Positions 27,401-34,659 of a stretch of 64,000 nucleotides of DNA are shown here, piece by piece. The notes under the pieces were generated by a model. It did no database searches. It was not told the DNA's origin and saw only the letters and a program-made list of their open reading frames with translations. The translations under genes and the position numbers were made by a program. This DNA comes from Pseudomonas orientalis (GTDB lineage Bacteria; Pseudomonadota; Gammaproteobacteria; Pseudomonadales; Pseudomonadaceae), in the NCBI RefSeq assembly GCF_001439815.1, contig NZ_JYLM01000006.1, positions 186,001 through 250,000 of the forward strand, written 5' to 3'. Numbering within the stretch: the first letter of the stretch is position 1; the number at the start of each line of letters is the position of its first letter.

Positions 27401-27854
27401 CAACTGGTCGCTGACCGACACCATCACTCGCGTCACCCTGAAGCTGGGCGTGGACTACGGCTCCGACCTGGACCTGGTGAAGGAATTGTTACTGAAGGCT
27501 GCGCGGGAAAACCCACGGGTACTGAAAGAACCGGAACCTCATGTGTACTTCCTCAACTTCGGTGAAAGCACCCTGGACCACGAACTGCGCATGCATGTGC
27601 GCGACCTGGGCGACCGCAACCCGGTGCTGGACGAGGTCAACCGTTTTATCAACCGTGAGTTCAAGAAGCAGCACATCAACATCTCGTTCAGGCAGATGGA
27701 GATCTACCTGAAAAACCTCCACGGCCAGGAATACAAATTGGTGCCGGCCGAGGATGAGCGCAAGACCATCGTCGCGCCCGAGCAGGATGCCCCCGAGCCG
27801 CCCGCCGGAAAGGTCGAGGATGCGCCTGAACCACCGCCGAGCAAACTCGACTAA
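24477..27854 (+). CDS. MscK/KefA-like mechanosensitive channel
   Basis: This 1125-residue inner-membrane protein is of the large MscS type. It has a signal peptide (about residues 1-23, ending VHAAD) and a long periplasmic part rich in coiled coil (about 30-480). About eleven membrane helices follow, then the MscS core with the pore helix, and FGMQEIFANFISGIMILFERPVRIGDTI at about residue 905. The cytoplasmic beta domain contains IRATTITDFDNKDIIVPN. The tail is acidic and proline-rich. Such channels open on membrane tension and release solutes on osmotic downshift. The position after nhaP2 matches PA5022 and suggests a shared osmotic theme. Confidence 0.9.
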   Translation: MPTLRTFLVTALLGLTLCVGTVHAADPPSADAVQQSLDKLPDRKLPDADMKALQGILQQTLTYLANKQDYEQRLADLKRQLEDAPRQTVENQRELTRLKATKIVPVAQRYASLPVPQLEQLLVQRSTQQGDLQKELADANSLTIAAQTRPERAQTEISSSQTRIQQINATLKTGKDNGKALNADQRNQLNAELAALNALIPLRRQELAGNSQLQDLGNSQHDLIQEKTARLEQEIQDLQTLINQKRLAQSQQTVTQQSIEAQKAGGSSLLATESAANLKLSDYLLKSTDRLNDLTQKNLQTKQQLDTVTQSDSALDEQINVLKGSLLLSKILYKQKQALPRLTVDRDLADDIANIRLYQFEVNQQRELISSPSAYVDNLLANQPPDDVTPQLRRTLLELAITRSDLLERLSRELSALLNESITLQLNQKQLLSTATTLRATLDEQMFWIPSNKPLDTEWLETVPAHLSKQITTLPWASSVSELYDGLTQRPLLFLPLLLLIGALLWRRKALYQRLNKVHLDIGHFKRDSQWHTPQAILINILLAMPVSLGLALCGYALQIDARGQNANLGSALLQIAQAWLVFYTAYRILAPGGVAELHFRWEKPQVEFLQGWVRKLGLVVLALVAVVAIAEHQPAALAEDVLGIAVVLTCYALMAWLLSRLLLNSPTHEKASLFRKTIGLVFTALPVALFIAVCFGYYYTALKLSDRLINTLYLLMFWLVIEATFVRWLSVAARRLAYARALAKRQAAKDAGEGEAVVEEPTLDIEKVNEQSLRLIRLALLGGFIAALYWVWSDLISVFSYLDNVTLYEYTSGTGANISMVPISIGDLLGASIIIGITFALARNLPGLLEVLVLSKLDLAQGSAYATTTLLSYIIAGVGFVTTLSTLGVSWDKLQWLVAALSVGLGFGMQEIFANFISGIMILFERPVRIGDTITIGNLSGTVSKIRIRATTITDFDNKDIIVPNKTFITGQLINWSLTDTITRVTLKLGVDYGSDLDLVKELLLKAARENPRVLKEPEPHVYFLNFGESTLDHELRMHVRDLGDRNPVLDEVNRFINREFKKQHINISFRQMEIYLKNLHGQEYKLVPAEDERKTIVAPEQDAPEPPAGKVEDAPEPPPSKLD

Positions 27855-27902
27855 CGAACTGAGCCCCAGCCAAATGCTGGGGCATCCTGCTGGAGATGCC
27901 CG

Positions 27903-29366
27903 GTGAAAGCCCTCGACGAACTGACCTTCGACAACCGCTTCGCACGCCTGGGCGATGCGTTCTCAACCCACGTGCTGCCCGAGCCCCTCGACGAGCCGCG
28001 TCTGGTGGTGGCGAGCGCCGCCGCCATGGCCCTGCTCGACCTCGACCCGGCCATAGCCGAAACACCCGTGTTTGCCGAACTGTTCGGCGGCCATAAGCTG
28101 TGGGCCGAAGCCGAACCGCGGGCGATGGTCTATTCCGGGCACCAGTTCGGCGGCTACACCCCACAACTGGGCGATGGCCGTGGGTTGTTGCTGGGCGAGG
28201 TGTATAACCAGGCCGGCGAGCATTGGGACCTGCACCTCAAGGGCGCCGGCATGACGCCCTACTCACGCATGGGCGACGGGCGCGCGGTATTGCGCTCCTC
28301 GATCCGTGAATTCCTCGCCTCCGAAGCCCTCCATGCACTGGGCATCCCCACCAGCCGCGCCTTGTGCGTGATCGGCTCCAGCACGCCGGTGTGGCGTGAG
28401 AAGCAGGAGCGCGGGGCCATGGTGTTACGCCTGGCGCCCAGCCATATCCGCTTCGGGCATTTCGAATACTTCTACTACACCCAAAAGTCCGAGCAGTTGG
28501 CCGAACTGGCCGAACACGTATTGAACCTGCATTACCCCGCGTGCCGCGAACAGCCTGAGCCGTATCTCGCGATGTTCCGCGAAATCGTCGAGCGCAACGC
28601 CGAGATGATCGCCAAATGGCAGGCGTATGGTTTCTGCCACGGCGTGATGAACACCGACAACATGTCGATCCTGGGCATCACGTTCGACTTCGGGCCGTTT
28701 GCGTTCCTTGACGACTTTGATGCGCACTTCATCTGCAACCATTCCGATCACGAAGGGCGTTACTCCTTCAGCAATCAGGTACCGATCGGGCAGTGGAACC
28801 TCAGCGCGCTGGCCCAGGCGCTCACACCGTTTATCAGCGTTGACGCACTCAAGGAAGCGCTCGGCCTGTACCTGCCGCTGTACCAGGCGCACTACCTGGA
28901 CCTGATGCGCCGTCGATTGGGCCTGACCACCGCCGAAGAGGATGATCAGAAGCTGGTGGAGCACTTACTCAAACTGATGCAGAACAGCGGCGTGGATTAC
29001 ACGCTGTTCTTCCGGCGCCTGGGCGATGAATCGGCGGCGCTGGCCGTGGCGCGTTTGCGCGACGACTTTGTCGACCTCGCCGGTTTCGATGCCTGGGCCG
29101 AACTGTACAAGGCCCGTGTTGCAAGGGACGGGAACGACAACGAGGCGCAGCGCCGTGAGCGGATGCATGCCGTGAACCCGCTGTACCTCCTGCGCAACTA
29201 CCTCGCCCAAAACGCCATCGCCGCCGCCGAGTCTGGCGACTACAGCGAAGTGCGGCGATTGCATGAAGTGCTGACCAGGCCGTTCGAGGAGCAAGCGGGG
29301 ATGGAGCAGTACGCACAGCGCCCGCCGGATTGGGGCAAGCATCTGGAGATCAGTTGTTCGTCTTGA
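27903..29366 (+). CDS. selO: Protein adenylyltransferase SelO (YdiU)
   Basis: SelO is a pseudokinase-fold enzyme that transfers AMP from ATP to Ser, Thr or Tyr of target proteins, linked to redox homeostasis. Conserved segments include MVYSGHQFGGYTPQLGDGRG, LHLKGAGMTPYSRMGDGRAVLRSS and the metal-binding GVMNTDNMSILGITFDFGPF. The C-terminus ends in SCSS, so the cysteine that replaces the selenocysteine of eukaryotic forms is present. The start is GTG at 27903 behind GGAG. The 487-residue length is normal. The gene follows the MscK-like gene by 48 bases. Confidence 0.93.
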   Translation: MKALDELTFDNRFARLGDAFSTHVLPEPLDEPRLVVASAAAMALLDLDPAIAETPVFAELFGGHKLWAEAEPRAMVYSGHQFGGYTPQLGDGRGLLLGEVYNQAGEHWDLHLKGAGMTPYSRMGDGRAVLRSSIREFLASEALHALGIPTSRALCVIGSSTPVWREKQERGAMVLRLAPSHIRFGHFEYFYYTQKSEQLAELAEHVLNLHYPACREQPEPYLAMFREIVERNAEMIAKWQAYGFCHGVMNTDNMSILGITFDFGPFAFLDDFDAHFICNHSDHEGRYSFSNQVPIGQWNLSALAQALTPFISVDALKEALGLYLPLYQAHYLDLMRRRLGLTTAEEDDQKLVEHLLKLMQNSGVDYTLFFRRLGDESAALAVARLRDDFVDLAGFDAWAELYKARVARDGNDNEAQRRERMHAVNPLYLLRNYLAQNAIAAAESGDYSEVRRLHEVLTRPFEEQAGMEQYAQRPPDWGKHLEISCSS

Positions 29367-29370
29367 CCGC

Positions 29371-29772
29371 TTAGATAAAGGTCTCCACAGACACCCCGAA
29401 ACGCTCGGCCAGCCAACGAATCTGACGCACGTTGAGCTGGCGCTTTCCGCTCAATATTTCAGAGACGACTGATTGTGCCCCAACCCCCGGAAGGTCGCTC
29501 TGGGTGAGATTGTGCTCGCGCATCATGTAGCGCAGCACATCGACCCCGCTGGCGACGGGCATTGGGCGGTGTTCACGGTCATAAGCTTCGATCCAGTCAC
29601 TGAGAATGTCGACCAGGCTCATCAGCGGGCTGTCCTCGTCTTCACCCACCAGGCTCAACAACTCATCCAGACCGCATACCAGTGCGTCGTAGTCTGCCTC
29701 GTTTTCCGGCTTGCGCAGCACAGGAGAAACGAATTGCCAGTGTTCTGCCGCTACTTGCATAAGCGCGCTCAT
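29371..29772 (-). CDS. higA: HigA-type antitoxin
   Basis: This 133-residue antitoxin has an N-terminal acidic part and a C-terminal Xre-type helix-turn-helix (LTQSDLPGVGAQSVVSEILSGKRQLNVRQIRWLAERFGVSVETFI). It should neutralise HigB and repress the operon. The start at 29772 overlaps the higB stop as ATGA; an alternative ATG at 29790 would add six residues. It is the second gene of the pair, the order characteristic of higBA (toxin first). Its stop lies 4 bases beyond the convergent selO stop. Confidence 0.9.
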   Translation of the reverse strand: MSALMQVAAEHWQFVSPVLRKPENEADYDALVCGLDELLSLVGEDEDSPLMSLVDILSDWIEAYDREHRPMPVASGVDVLRYMMREHNLTQSDLPGVGAQSVVSEILSGKRQLNVRQIRWLAERFGVSVETFI

Positions 29773-30065
29773 CTGTTTTTTTCCTTCCATTTGTCCTTCT
29801 CATAGTCGCGGTGGTCCAGCAGGTGCTTGATGTAAACGCGCTGCATTCGATACTGCACCGACGCAATCAACCTCAGCTTGTTACCGCCAATATCAAACAC
29901 ATGAAATTTACCTACCTTGTCCGTGGCGGGAAACATGGTTTTCATTGCGGCGAAGTCTTTGGGGGCGTTGCGCTTGATCACGCGATACCACTGATCCAGA
30001 GCCGTTGCCGAGCGCGGCCATGTTTCCTTTGCTTCCCAGATCCTCTTTTCACTGATGACTCGCAT
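29769..30065 (-). CDS. higB: HigB-type mRNA interferase toxin
   Basis: This 98-residue protein belongs to the HigB toxin family of the RelE superfamily, ribosome-dependent endoribonucleases that cut mRNA. The conserved pattern KFHVFDIGGNKLRLIASVQYRMQRVYIKHLLDHRDYEK is present, including the C-terminal region with basic and His residues used for cleavage. It is the first gene of a toxin-antitoxin operon and overlaps higA by four bases. Two similar palindromes upstream are likely HigA binding sites. Confidence 0.9.
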   Translation of the reverse strand: MRVISEKRIWEAKETWPRSATALDQWYRVIKRNAPKDFAAMKTMFPATDKVGKFHVFDIGGNKLRLIASVQYRMQRVYIKHLLDHRDYEKDKWKEKNR

Positions 30066-30075
30066 GCAACGTCCT

Positions 30076-30131
30076 TATCGCATCTTGCTATGGAGGTTAA
30101 ACCTGATTTCCGACTATCGCAATTTGCTATA
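30076..30131. promoter_or_regulatory. Two operator palindromes upstream of higBA
   Basis: TATCGCATCTTGCTATG (30076-30092) and TATCGCAATTTGCTATA (30115-30131) are two copies of an imperfect palindrome of the form TATCGCAnnTTGCTAT, 39 bases apart. They lie 11 to 66 bases before the higB start. This is the expected layout for autoregulation by a HigA dimer. The second copy is the better palindrome. Confidence 0.7.
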
Positions 30132-30287
30132 GCCGTAAACAGACCAATGGTGCACAACAGCAAGCCTAGACAGACGACTCATTCGGCGCGGGAGAAACTG
30201 TGAGCGAATGAGTCTCTGCACCCAGCCTTGATAAATCTCAGCCCCGGCACCAGATACAACCTATTGGCCAGTCCCCAGGAGCCTCCG

Positions 30288-30722
30288 ATGTCTGAACCTC
30301 TCGTAATCCCCTGCCCTCATTGCAACGGTCTCAACCGCATCCCCGGCGCACGCCTGGGTGATGCGCCCAAATGCGGGCGTTGCAAGCAGCCAGTGCTGTT
30401 GAACAAGCCGTTTGAATTGAAACAAGGCGACTATGCCAGCCAGATCAAGGGCGACCTGCCGTTGCTGGTGGATGTGTGGGCCGACTGGTGCGGGCCGTGC
30501 AAGTCGTTTGCGCCGGTATTCGAGCAGGCCGCCGGGCAGCTTGAAGGCAAATGCCGGTTGGCCAAGCTGGACAGCGAGGCTAACCAGCAGCTGTCGGCGC
30601 AGTTGGGGATTCGCTCGATTCCGAGTTTGATTCTGTTCAAGAATGGCCGGGAAGTGGCGCGCCAGAGTGGGGCCTTTCCGTTGCCGCAGTTGATGAGTTG
30701 GTTGCGTAGTCAGGGGGTGTAA
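30288..30722 (+). CDS. trxC: Thioredoxin 2
   Basis: TrxC is a cytosolic disulfide reductase with a zinc ribbon. Four zinc-binding cysteines (C9, C12, C29, C32 in CPHC and CGRC) precede a thioredoxin fold with the active site WCGPC (C68, C71) and the cis-proline segment RSIPSLILF. The 144-residue length matches E. coli TrxC. The start at 30288 is preceded by CAGGAG; the open frame extends further upstream but without homology. Confidence 0.95.
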   Translation: MSEPLVIPCPHCNGLNRIPGARLGDAPKCGRCKQPVLLNKPFELKQGDYASQIKGDLPLLVDVWADWCGPCKSFAPVFEQAAGQLEGKCRLAKLDSEANQQLSAQLGIRSIPSLILFKNGREVARQSGAFPLPQLMSWLRSQGV

Positions 30723-30749
30723 CCCGATCAGGAAAGCACCACAGGACAG

Positions 30750-30841
30750 TGTGGGAGGGGGCTTGCCCCCGATAGCAGTGGGTCAGTTGCCAAGTGCATG
30801 ACTGACACACCGCCATCGGGGGCAAGCCCCCTCCCACATTT
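30750..30841. repeat. REPIN, GTGGGAGGGGG family
   Basis: A complete pair of inverted REP sequences with the spacer GTGGGTCAGTTGCCAAGTGC lies between the convergent trxC and DUF6124-like genes, 28 bases after the trxC stop and 10 bases from the end of the small gene. Confidence 0.93.
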
Positions 30842-30851
30842 TGTCCGCGTT

Positions 30852-31070
30852 TCAGCCTTGGGGCAGCGGGGCTTGGCGGTCCATCATCTGGCTGACCAGC
30901 ATGACGCCTAGCTCGCTCAGTTGATGGATAGCCAGAGCCACATCGCGGTGTTCACCGGTAAGGTCGTTGGATAGATTGAGCAATAAGGTGCGGACCGAAG
31001 AGAAGGTTTCGTAGCTGTTGATGACCAGCGCTTCGGTGGGGAGGTTGGGTGTAACGGTGAATAAATTCAT
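30852..31070 (-). CDS. Small DUF6124-like protein
   Basis: This 72-residue protein (MNLFTVTPNLPTEALVINSYETFSSVRTLLLNLSNDLTGEHRDVALAIHQLSELGVMLV...) resembles the DUF6124 (earlier DUF3077-like) proteins, which are common in Pseudomonas and have no known function. The TPNLPTEA start and the R-DVALAIHQLSELGVMLV end are family-like, but members I recall are usually longer between them, so this may be an internally shortened form. It is predicted soluble and helical. It is preceded on its own strand by a region that can fold into an elaborate RNA. Confidence 0.65.
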   Translation of the reverse strand: MNLFTVTPNLPTEALVINSYETFSSVRTLLLNLSNDLTGEHRDVALAIHQLSELGVMLVSQMMDRQAPLPQG

Positions 31071-31098
31071 ATTTCGTTCTCTGCCAGGGCCATCGCCT

Positions 31099-31269
31099 GC
31101 TTGCTACTAAACAAGGGGCGGCAGCTGTACGCAGGTTAGTAGACCGGTAGAACGAAAGCAAAACCCGGCGCACCCGAAGGTGCCCTGCGCACAGCTACCA
31201 TCGACAGGCAAAAAAGCCATGCTTTTGGAACGGTGCACATGCTTTCGTCTGAGCGGGCTACTAAACCCG
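31099..31269 (-). ncRNA. Candidate structured RNA or leader upstream of the DUF6124-like gene
   Basis: Two hairpins with different 4-bp stems present the same 8-base loop: CTTG-CTACTAAA-CAAG (31100-31115) and CGGG-CTACTAAA-CCCG (31254-31269), given on the plus strand. A third small hairpin, GGT-TAGTAG-ACC (31134-31145), shows a loop complementary to theirs. A 9-bp helix (ACGAAAGCA at 31152-31160 with TGCTTTCGT at 31240-31248), a 6+3-bp helix (31123-31132 with 31187-31196) and a hairpin GCACC-CGAA-GGTGC (31170-31183) can also form. Strand is assigned by the adjacent gene only. The rest of the 483-base gap holds a REPIN (31440-31532) and nothing else I can name. Confidence 0.5.
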
Positions 31270-31439
31270 ATCACTGAACATTCAGCGACCGGCAAACCTT
31301 AGAGACGCCCATCCAGACGCACAAGCCGGCGGATTCTGGCGTAGCTGTAGGCAAGGTTACAAGGCCAATCCCCTGCTGCCAGACGCTTCCTACAGACCCT
31401 GTGGGAAAAATCCAAATCCCTCTGCCGGAACGCTAGCCA

Positions 31440-31532
31440 AATGTGGGAGGGGGCTTGCCCCCGATAGCGGTGGGTCAGCTACAAATAAGCTGGCTGACAT
31501 ACCGCCATCGGGGGCAAGCCCCCTCCCACATT
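31440..31532. repeat. REPIN, GTGGGAGGGGG family
   Basis: A complete inverted REP pair with the inner inverted spacer GTCAGCTACAAATAAGCTGG lies 21 bases beyond the stop of the ParA-like gene. Confidence 0.93.
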
Positions 31533-31553
31533 GAAACTGTGTACCGCTTGAGG

Positions 31554-32324
31554 TCAGGCATTTTCCAGCAGGTTATGCAGTTCCACAAACTGCTGGGTCA
31601 GCTTGTGCCGTGGGTCCAGATGAATCAGCGGCTTGTTCTCCTGATGCGACTCACGCATGCGCACGGAACTGGCCAGGTACACCGGCAGCACCGGCAGCCC
31701 TTCGGCAATCATTTCATCGAGTATCTGCTGCGGCAGGCTCGCCCGGGCCTGGAACTGATTGACCACGATGCCTTCGACTTCCAGGCCTTCGTTATGGTCC
31801 TCCTTCAATTCTTCGATTTCAGCCAACAGGCCATACAGGGCCTGGCGCGAGAAGCTATCGCAATCGAACGGAATCAGCACGCGATCAGCGGCTATCAGCG
31901 CCGAAACCGCATAGAAATTTAACGCCGGCGGAGTGTCCAGGTAGATACGGTCGTAATCCTCGCTCAACTCATCCAGCAGCTTTCGCAGCTTGTTGATCTT
32001 GTGCTTGGCCTCGAGCTTGGGTTGCAGGTCCGCCAGTTCCGGCGTGGCGGTGATGACATGCAGGTTGTCGAAGGGCGTCTCGTAGATATCCACCTTGTTC
32101 TTCTTGGAAAACGGCCCGGAAGACAGGGTCTGCTTGAAAAAGTCGGCGATCCCCATGGGAATGTCGTCACCGGTCAGCCCGGTGAGGTACTGGGTGGAGT
32201 TGCCCTGTGCATCGAGGTCCACCAACAGGGTTCGATAACCTTCGCTGGCGCTGACCGCCGCCAGGTTGCAGGCGATGCTGGACTTGCCCACGCCGCCTTT
32301 CTGATTGAACACCACGCGCCGCAT
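31554..32324 (-). CDS. ParA/MinD-type ATPase
   Basis: This 256-residue protein is a deviant Walker A ATPase of the ParA family. It has KGGVGKSS near the N-terminus, the VDLDAQGNSTQYL switch, and DRIYLDTPPALNFYAVSALIAADRVLIPFDCD. Such ATPases position DNA or protein complexes. No parB partner is adjacent, so it is an orphan and is probably not the chromosomal ParA. It appears to match PA5028 of PAO1. I chose the start MRRVVFNQKGG at 32324, behind CGGAGG; the frame is open further upstream but without family sequence. Confidence 0.85.
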   Translation of the reverse strand: MRRVVFNQKGGVGKSSIACNLAAVSASEGYRTLLVDLDAQGNSTQYLTGLTGDDIPMGIADFFKQTLSSGPFSKKNKVDIYETPFDNLHVITATPELADLQPKLEAKHKINKLRKLLDELSEDYDRIYLDTPPALNFYAVSALIAADRVLIPFDCDSFSRQALYGLLAEIEELKEDHNEGLEVEGIVVNQFQARASLPQQILDEMIAEGLPVLPVYLASSVRMRESHQENKPLIHLDPRHKLTQQFVELHNLLENA

Positions 32325-32525
32325 GGAAAAGCCTCCGTGTCTCAATGAATAACCCGAGTGTAGAGCGCAAAAGCGCCGGTTAGCTACCTCGTTCATCCCT
32401 GCGCTGTGCCTGGCTCACAAATGAATGGGAGCGCTCTCACAATCCGGTTCGACCCTCTGTGGCACACAGCGGGTAAATTTCAACGACTTATTTGTAATCA
32501 ATAGCGAACAAATTTTAACCAATAT

Positions 32526-32554
32526 TTGCTAGAACCCCACGGCACCGGGATAAT
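32526..32554 (+). promoter_or_regulatory. Predicted sigma-70 promoter of the aryl polyene operon
   Basis: TTGCTA and GATAAT are separated by exactly 17 bases, at the edge of an AT-rich stretch (32470-32530) that stands out from its surroundings. Transcription would start near 32561, leaving an 80-base leader with two GC-rich hairpins (CCCGG-AAT-CCGGG at 32582-32594, and CCCGC pairing with GCGGG near 32615-32629). The other part of this 316-base divergent gap should contain the promoter of the ParA-like gene. I found no regulator site I can name. Confidence 0.55.
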
Positions 32555-32640
32555 GCGCGCCATTCGGCCATTGCCCTCTGTCCCGGAATCCGGGGCCATT
32601 GGCCGCACATGGAAGCCCGCAGGGGCGGGATAACTTCTCA

Positions 32641-33360
32641 GTGATCAACTTCAACATCGCCCAATGGCGCGCCTGGGCCCCAAGCCTTGAGAGTGCGGAC
32701 GACTGGCACGCCTGGTGCCGGAACCCGGTGTTGCTGCCTGTCAGCGACGCGTCCCCCGATGTGTCATTTTTGCCAGCCATGCAGCGCCGGCGCCTGAGCC
32801 GCCTGGCACGCATGGCGTTCAGCGTCGGCTGGCCGCTGGCCGAAGGCCTTGAAGACCTGCCGCTGGTGTTCATTTCCCGCCACGGCGAAACCCCGCGCAC
32901 CCTCGACATTCTCACCGATCTGGCCAATGAGCAGCCGCTGTCGCCCACCCAGTTCAGCCTGTCGGTGCATAACGCAGTGATTGGCCTGTGGTCGATCCTG
33001 CGCAATGAAACCAGCGAGATGACCGCCCTCGCCGCCGCCGGTGATGGCCTCGAACACGGCCTGCTCGAAGCCGCCGCGTTGCTCAACGAAGGCGCCCCGG
33101 CCGTATTGCTGGTGATTACCGAAGAACAACCGCCCGATGCGTATGCCAGCTGGATCACCGACGTGCCCTTCCCCTATGCCCTGGGCCTGTTGCTGACGCC
33201 GGGCGACGAGTGGCAACTGGAACTAAACAGCAGCGCTGTCCAACTCACTCAAACCCAGTGGCCCCACGCCCTGAACCTGCTGCGCACCCTGCTGACCGAA
33301 CAGGGCGCCTGCCAACATGCCTGGAAGAACCGAGTATGGAACTGGCGACGCAAGTCCTGA
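32641..33360 (+). CDS. apeC: Ketosynthase-like chain length factor of the aryl polyene system
   Basis: This 239-residue protein corresponds to the short beta-ketoacyl-synthase-like family (Ketoacyl-synt_2). It resembles only the N-terminal half of a ketosynthase (FSLSVHNAVIGLWSIL...) and lacks an active-site cysteine. In aryl polyene systems such a protein pairs with a true ketosynthase (ApeO) and acts as chain length factor. The start is GTG at 32641, chosen because upstream codons carry no family sequence; its ribosome site is weak. It is the first gene of a 20-gene run, overlaps the next gene by 25 bases, and follows a predicted promoter. The symbol is by analogy with described ape clusters. 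Confidence 0.8.
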   Translation: MINFNIAQWRAWAPSLESADDWHAWCRNPVLLPVSDASPDVSFLPAMQRRRLSRLARMAFSVGWPLAEGLEDLPLVFISRHGETPRTLDILTDLANEQPLSPTQFSLSVHNAVIGLWSILRNETSEMTALAAAGDGLEHGLLEAAALLNEGAPAVLLVITEEQPPDAYASWITDVPFPYALGLLLTPGDEWQLELNSSAVQLTQTQWPHALNLLRTLLTEQGACQHAWKNRVWNWRRKS

Positions 33361-34148
33361 ACGACAAACCACGGCAGGCCTATTACTGGCGCCTGTTCGC
33401 CACGGCCGCCAGCTTCTTTGTGTTCGGCATCGGCGGGCTGTGCCTGCGCTTGCTGGTGTTCCCGCTGCTCAGTTGCCTGCCGGGCGACGCCAGGCAGCAT
33501 CAACGACGCGCGCGCCACACCATCAGTTGCCTGTTCTGGTTCTTCATTCGCCTGATGAAAGGTTTGGGCATCCTCACCTACAGCGTCGAGGGCGCGGAAA
33601 AACTCGGTCGCCCGGGCCAGATGATCGTCGCCAACCACCCGTCGCTGATCGATGTCGTGTTCCTGATCGGCCTGATGCGCCAGACCAATTGCGTGGTCAA
33701 GCAGAGCCTGTTCCAGAACCCGTTCACCCGCGGTCCGGTGCGCGACGCCGGTTACATCAGCAACGATGGCAGCGCCGACATGCTCGATGCCGCCGCCGAT
33801 GCTCTGCGCGCGGGGCAGACCCTGATTATCTTTCCCGAAGGCACCCGCACCACGCCAGGCAGCGCACCGGCCTTTCATCGCGGCGGCGCGGCCATTGCGC
33901 TGCGCGGTGCGACCCTCATTACCCCGGTGGTGATCAAGGTCAGCCCCACCACTTTGACCAAGGCCGAGCCCTGGTATCGCATTCCCAAATGCCGATTCCA
34001 CTTCAGTTTGCGCGTGGGGGCCGATATAGAACCACACGCGTTTGCCGCACTGGGCCCCGCGCCCCAGGCGTCACGCAAGCTCAACGATTACCTGCATCAC
34101 TATTTCATTAAGGAGCTCGCCGAAGATGAGCGACCAACACCGCCTTGA
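33336..34148 (+). CDS. apeD: Lysophospholipid acyltransferase-like protein
   Basis: This 270-residue membrane-associated acyltransferase of the PlsC family has one N-terminal hydrophobic segment (about 20-47), the catalytic HPSLID motif (H101-x4-D106) and the FPEGTRTTPG motif. It probably transfers an acyl chain, possibly the finished aryl polyene, to a glycerol-type lipid or related carrier. The start MELATQ at 33336 lies inside the end of the preceding gene, and the end overlaps the next gene by 23 bases, so translation is tightly coupled. The substrate is inferred from cluster context only. Confidence 0.85.
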   Translation: MELATQVLNDKPRQAYYWRLFATAASFFVFGIGGLCLRLLVFPLLSCLPGDARQHQRRARHTISCLFWFFIRLMKGLGILTYSVEGAEKLGRPGQMIVANHPSLIDVVFLIGLMRQTNCVVKQSLFQNPFTRGPVRDAGYISNDGSADMLDAAADALRAGQTLIIFPEGTRTTPGSAPAFHRGGAAIALRGATLITPVVIKVSPTTLTKAEPWYRIPKCRFHFSLRVGADIEPHAFAALGPAPQASRKLNDYLHHYFIKELAEDERPTPP

Positions 34149-34395
34149 GCACGATATAAAGCTGCTGATCATCGAGGCTTTGGGCCTGGAAGACATAAGC
34201 GTCGACGACATCGGCAGCGACCTGACCCTGTTCGGCGAAGGCCTGGGCCTGGACTCGGTCGACGCCCTCGAACTGGGTCTGGCCATCCAGAAAACGTACG
34301 GCATCAAGATCGACGCCGACGCCAAGGACACGCGCAATCATTTCACCAACGTGGCCAGCCTTGCGGCATTCGTCACGGCCAGACAGGCAGCTTGA
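34126..34395 (+). CDS. apeE: Acyl carrier protein 1 of the aryl polyene system
   Basis: This 89-residue acyl carrier protein has the phosphopantetheine attachment site GLGLDSVDALEL (Ser44). It carries starter or growing polyene chains as thioesters. The start at 34126 overlaps the end of the acyltransferase gene. A second carrier protein follows after nine bases. The two differ strongly in sequence, which suggests distinct roles such as priming and extension. Confidence 0.9.
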   Translation: MSDQHRLEHDIKLLIIEALGLEDISVDDIGSDLTLFGEGLGLDSVDALELGLAIQKTYGIKIDADAKDTRNHFTNVASLAAFVTARQAA

Positions 34396-34404
34396 GACCG
34401 GACC

Positions 34405-34659
34405 ATGCAAACTCGTGACGATATTTTCAACACCCTGCGCGACGCCCTGGTGGAACTGTTTGAACTGGAACCCGAGCGCGTCACCCTGGACGCCAACCTG
34501 TACCAGGACCTGGAAATCGACAGCATCGACGCCGTGGACCTGATCGACCACATCAAGCGCCAGACCGGCAAGAAGATCGCCGCCGAGGAATTCAAGGCGG
34601 TGCGTACCGTCAATGACGTGGTTGAGGCGGTGTACCGTCTGGTCCAGCCCGCCGCATGA
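34405..34659 (+). CDS. apeF: Acyl carrier protein 2 of the aryl polyene system
   Basis: This 84-residue acyl carrier protein has the attachment site DLEIDSIDAVDLIDHI (Ser40) and is nearer to fatty-acid-type carriers than the preceding one. The stop overlaps the following membrane protein gene by ATGA. No phosphopantetheinyl transferase gene is in the window, so modification must be done by an enzyme encoded elsewhere. Confidence 0.9.
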   Translation: MQTRDDIFNTLRDALVELFELEPERVTLDANLYQDLEIDSIDAVDLIDHIKRQTGKKIAAEEFKAVRTVNDVVEAVYRLVQPAA

